Shown in pieces: positions 6,427-7,510 of a DNA stretch of 7,510 bases; positions within the stretch are counted from its first letter, which is position 1; the number at the start of each line of letters is the position of its first letter. The DNA lies in contig JACRDZ010000220.1 in the NCBI GenBank assembly GCA_016212735.1, positions 1 through 7,510 of the forward strand. The letters run 5' to 3'. The position numbers and the translations under genes are program-made. Under the pieces are notes generated by a model that did not search any database, was not told the DNA's origin, and was given only the letters and a program-made list of their open reading frames with translations. This stretch comes from Candidatus Firestoneibacteriota bacterium (GTDB taxonomy: Bacteria > JACRDZ01).

Positions 6427-7095
6427 ATGAAATCCTTTTTAAAAAATTTGTCAGAACTTCAGCAAATTGGGGATGAAATTTTAGAAAAATGCAATACAAA
6501 TAACCCCAATTATGAAGTTGATATTGATATGATAGTTGAAAAATATTATGAAATCAAAATTGAAAGTGCACCACTAAAGTGGGAGCATGGCATTGAAGGA
6601 TATCCTTGTTTAAGTGGACGTAAGATATTTATAGATTCAAATTTAATGAATGATGATAAACAGGAACGCAGATATAGATTTACATTAACAGAAGAATTTG
6701 CTCATATAATTTTACATAAAGATTTATGGAAAGATATTAACGCTCCTGATGAATGGATTAAAAAATTTCAAGAATTACCCGATGATATTTACAAGAAATT
6801 AGATAATAATGCAAAAGAGTTAGCAGGGATTATTTTATTGCCTCGTTATGAGTTTATAAATCGGGCGATAGAGATAAGAAATTGTATTTGTAATACTTAT
6901 AAGTACAATTTACAAAAACTGACCGAATTACAAAAAGACGAAATAAAAGATAAAATAATTAAAATTTTAATGGATGATTTTAATGTAAACAGCGAACCGT
7001 GTGAAATAAGGATGGAGAGATTAGAAAGATATATGAAACAGTCATTGTTTGAAATGATATTAAAATCACAATATTTAAAAAAAGAAAAAATATAA
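6427..7095 (+). CDS. ImmA/IrrE-family (COG2856) metallopeptidase-like protein with altered HExxH motif
   Basis: This 222-residue protein is the usual partner of an upstream XRE regulator. The family fold is seen in RKIFIDSNL (65-73), RYRFTLTEEFAHIILHKDLW (82-101), and AKELAGIILLPRYEF (129-143), which match the strand, the zinc helix and the A-x-x-hydrophobic-A-x-x-hydrophobic-L-x-P helix. In active members the second block reads HExxH; here it is EEFAH (Glu89, Glu90, His93), so the first zinc-binding His is Glu. The acidic residue expected before the third block is also changed (DNNA at 126-129). General-base Glu90 and His93 remain. The protein may bind metal differently or act without proteolysis. 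It has its own GAAAGG ribosome site at 6416-6421, overlapping the XRE stop codon. The C-terminal 60 residues are lysine-rich and unassigned. Close family members remove or inactivate the HTH repressor under stress. Confidence 0.85.
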   Translation: MKSFLKNLSELQQIGDEILEKCNTNNPNYEVDIDMIVEKYYEIKIESAPLKWEHGIEGYPCLSGRKIFIDSNLMNDDKQERRYRFTLTEEFAHIILHKDLWKDINAPDEWIKKFQELPDDIYKKLDNNAKELAGIILLPRYEFINRAIEIRNCICNTYKYNLQKLTELQKDEIKDKIIKILMDDFNVNSEPCEIRMERLERYMKQSLFEMILKSQYLKKEKI

Positions 7096-7138
7096 AAAAG
7101 AACATGAACGAGAAAGACTTCTTGAAATGAAGATTGTT

Positions 7139-7145
7139 AAGGGGA
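7139..7145 (+). promoter_or_regulatory. Ribosome binding site that sets the start of the zinc-ribbon gene
   Basis: AAGGGGA lies 6 bases before the ATG at 7152. An upstream in-frame TTG at 7134 precedes this site, so initiation at 7152 is preferred. Confidence 0.7.
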
Positions 7146-7151
7146 ACAAAT

Positions 7152-7481
7152 ATGTCAAACAATATCCAATGTCCATTATGTGACGAAAAAGAAAAAATTA
7201 AACAGGAACTTATAAATGGTTCTGATTATATGTTTGAATGCTCTAGATGTGGGAAGTATATATTAACAAAACCAGCATTCCGTTTTAGGGATAATCCTAT
7301 CCATGCCAATGATAGATATTTAATTTCCGGATATATACGAGAAATAAATGAGATTAATAAAAAAGATACTCCGAATGAGAAAATTCCTGTATTAAATACA
7401 GACAATTTAAATAATATTGTTGCCCAAGCTCCAAAAGATCCTTTAAGTAAAATTGACCATTTATTACCACTACAGCGCTAA
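7152..7481 (+). CDS. Small zinc-ribbon protein, probably C-terminally truncated
   Basis: From the ATG at 7152 this encodes 109 residues. The N-terminus has a CxxC...CxxC zinc ribbon: CPLC (Cys7, Cys10) and CSRC (Cys30, Cys33), with a GKYILTK turn after it. The middle, RYLISGYIREINE and then LNTDNLNNIVAQAP, is helical and ends DPLSKIDHLLPLQR. I recall longer bacterial proteins with this plan (zinc ribbon, a SGYIRE-like helix, then a KIDKLL-like segment) that continue into a second domain. Here the frame stops right after the equivalent KIDHLL, exactly where base composition jumps from about 30% to over 50% GC. That suggests the 3' half was lost or replaced. It follows the ImmA gene by 56 bp, same strand, and may be its operon partner. 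Function is unknown; binding of nucleic acid or protein through the ribbon is possible. Confidence 0.65.
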   Translation: MSNNIQCPLCDEKEKIKQELINGSDYMFECSRCGKYILTKPAFRFRDNPIHANDRYLISGYIREINEINKKDTPNEKIPVLNTDNLNNIVAQAPKDPLSKIDHLLPLQR

Positions 7482-7510
7482 CCCTCTTCTACTGCGGTCG
7501 GCTGCAAAGG
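7467..7510. other. Composition break / possible element junction at the window end
   Basis: From about 7467 the sequence (CACTACAGCGCTAACCCTCT and on to CTGCGGTCGGCTGCAAAGG) is clearly richer in GC than everything before it. The stop codon of the zinc-ribbon frame lies inside GCGCTAAC. That resembles the start (R'' side) of an integron attC site, in which cassette genes often end at TAAC, but the other half lies outside the window. A transposon or other insertion edge is equally possible. Confidence 0.3.

Noticed and set aside
7134..7151. Upstream TTG start for the zinc-ribbon protein
   Set aside because: The ribosome site AAGGGGA lies between this TTG and the ATG at 7152, so it can only serve the ATG.
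6980..7162. Minus-strand 60-residue frame with a Phe-rich hydrophobic run
   Set aside because: The run (FMFFFIFFLFL) is the complement of the lysine-rich end of the ImmA-like gene; there is no start signal.

Overview
The window looks like a piece of an uncultivated, AT-rich (roughly 30% GC by eye) bacterial chromosome. It uses the standard code, has good Shine-Dalgarno sites (AGGAGG, AAGGAG) and -10/-35 promoters. A secreted subtilase with a propeller, a PKD domain and a degenerate CFI-box C-terminus, a DRB0094-type RNA ligase, and a degenerate 'CACAGAG/CTCTGTG' hairpin element are features I associate with environmental Gram-negative or candidate-phylum genomes. I cannot name the genus.

Layout. 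(1) 1-536 (+): 3' part of the NAD(P)HX-repair dehydratase (NnrD), whose last codons contain an intrinsic terminator. (2) 544-4293 (-): convergent with it, only 7 bp away, a 1249-residue secreted S8 protease. Its order is signal peptide, propeptide with a charged helical insert, catalytic domain, beta-sandwich, seven-bladed propeller, Fn3-like, PKD, and a damaged CFI-box tail. (3) 4294-4765: gene-poor. It holds the protease promoter, a 221-bp nested long hairpin (16-bp perfect terminal inverted repeats), and a remnant of a winged-helix gene. (4) 4766-5821 (-): RNA ligase of the DRB0094/DraRnl family, apparently with a near-leaderless promoter. (5) 6046-7481 (+): a tight operon, divergent from the ligase, of an XRE regulator, an ImmA/IrrE-like protein with an altered HExxH motif (EEFAH), and a short zinc-ribbon protein that seems cut off at a sharp composition change near the window end.

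Working together: the nnrD and protease genes look like unrelated housekeeping and secretion genes. From 4385 onward the window has an accessory character (hairpin element, gene remnant, RNA repair ligase, XRE-ImmA pair, truncated zinc-ribbon gene). The XRE gene has a strong promoter whose -10 is overlapped by TGTTAT half-sites, so autoregulation is likely. The best candidates for something not well described are the long hairpin element, and the XRE / EExxH-ImmA / zinc-ribbon cluster divergent from an RNA ligase. That the last group is one defence or stress system is inference only.
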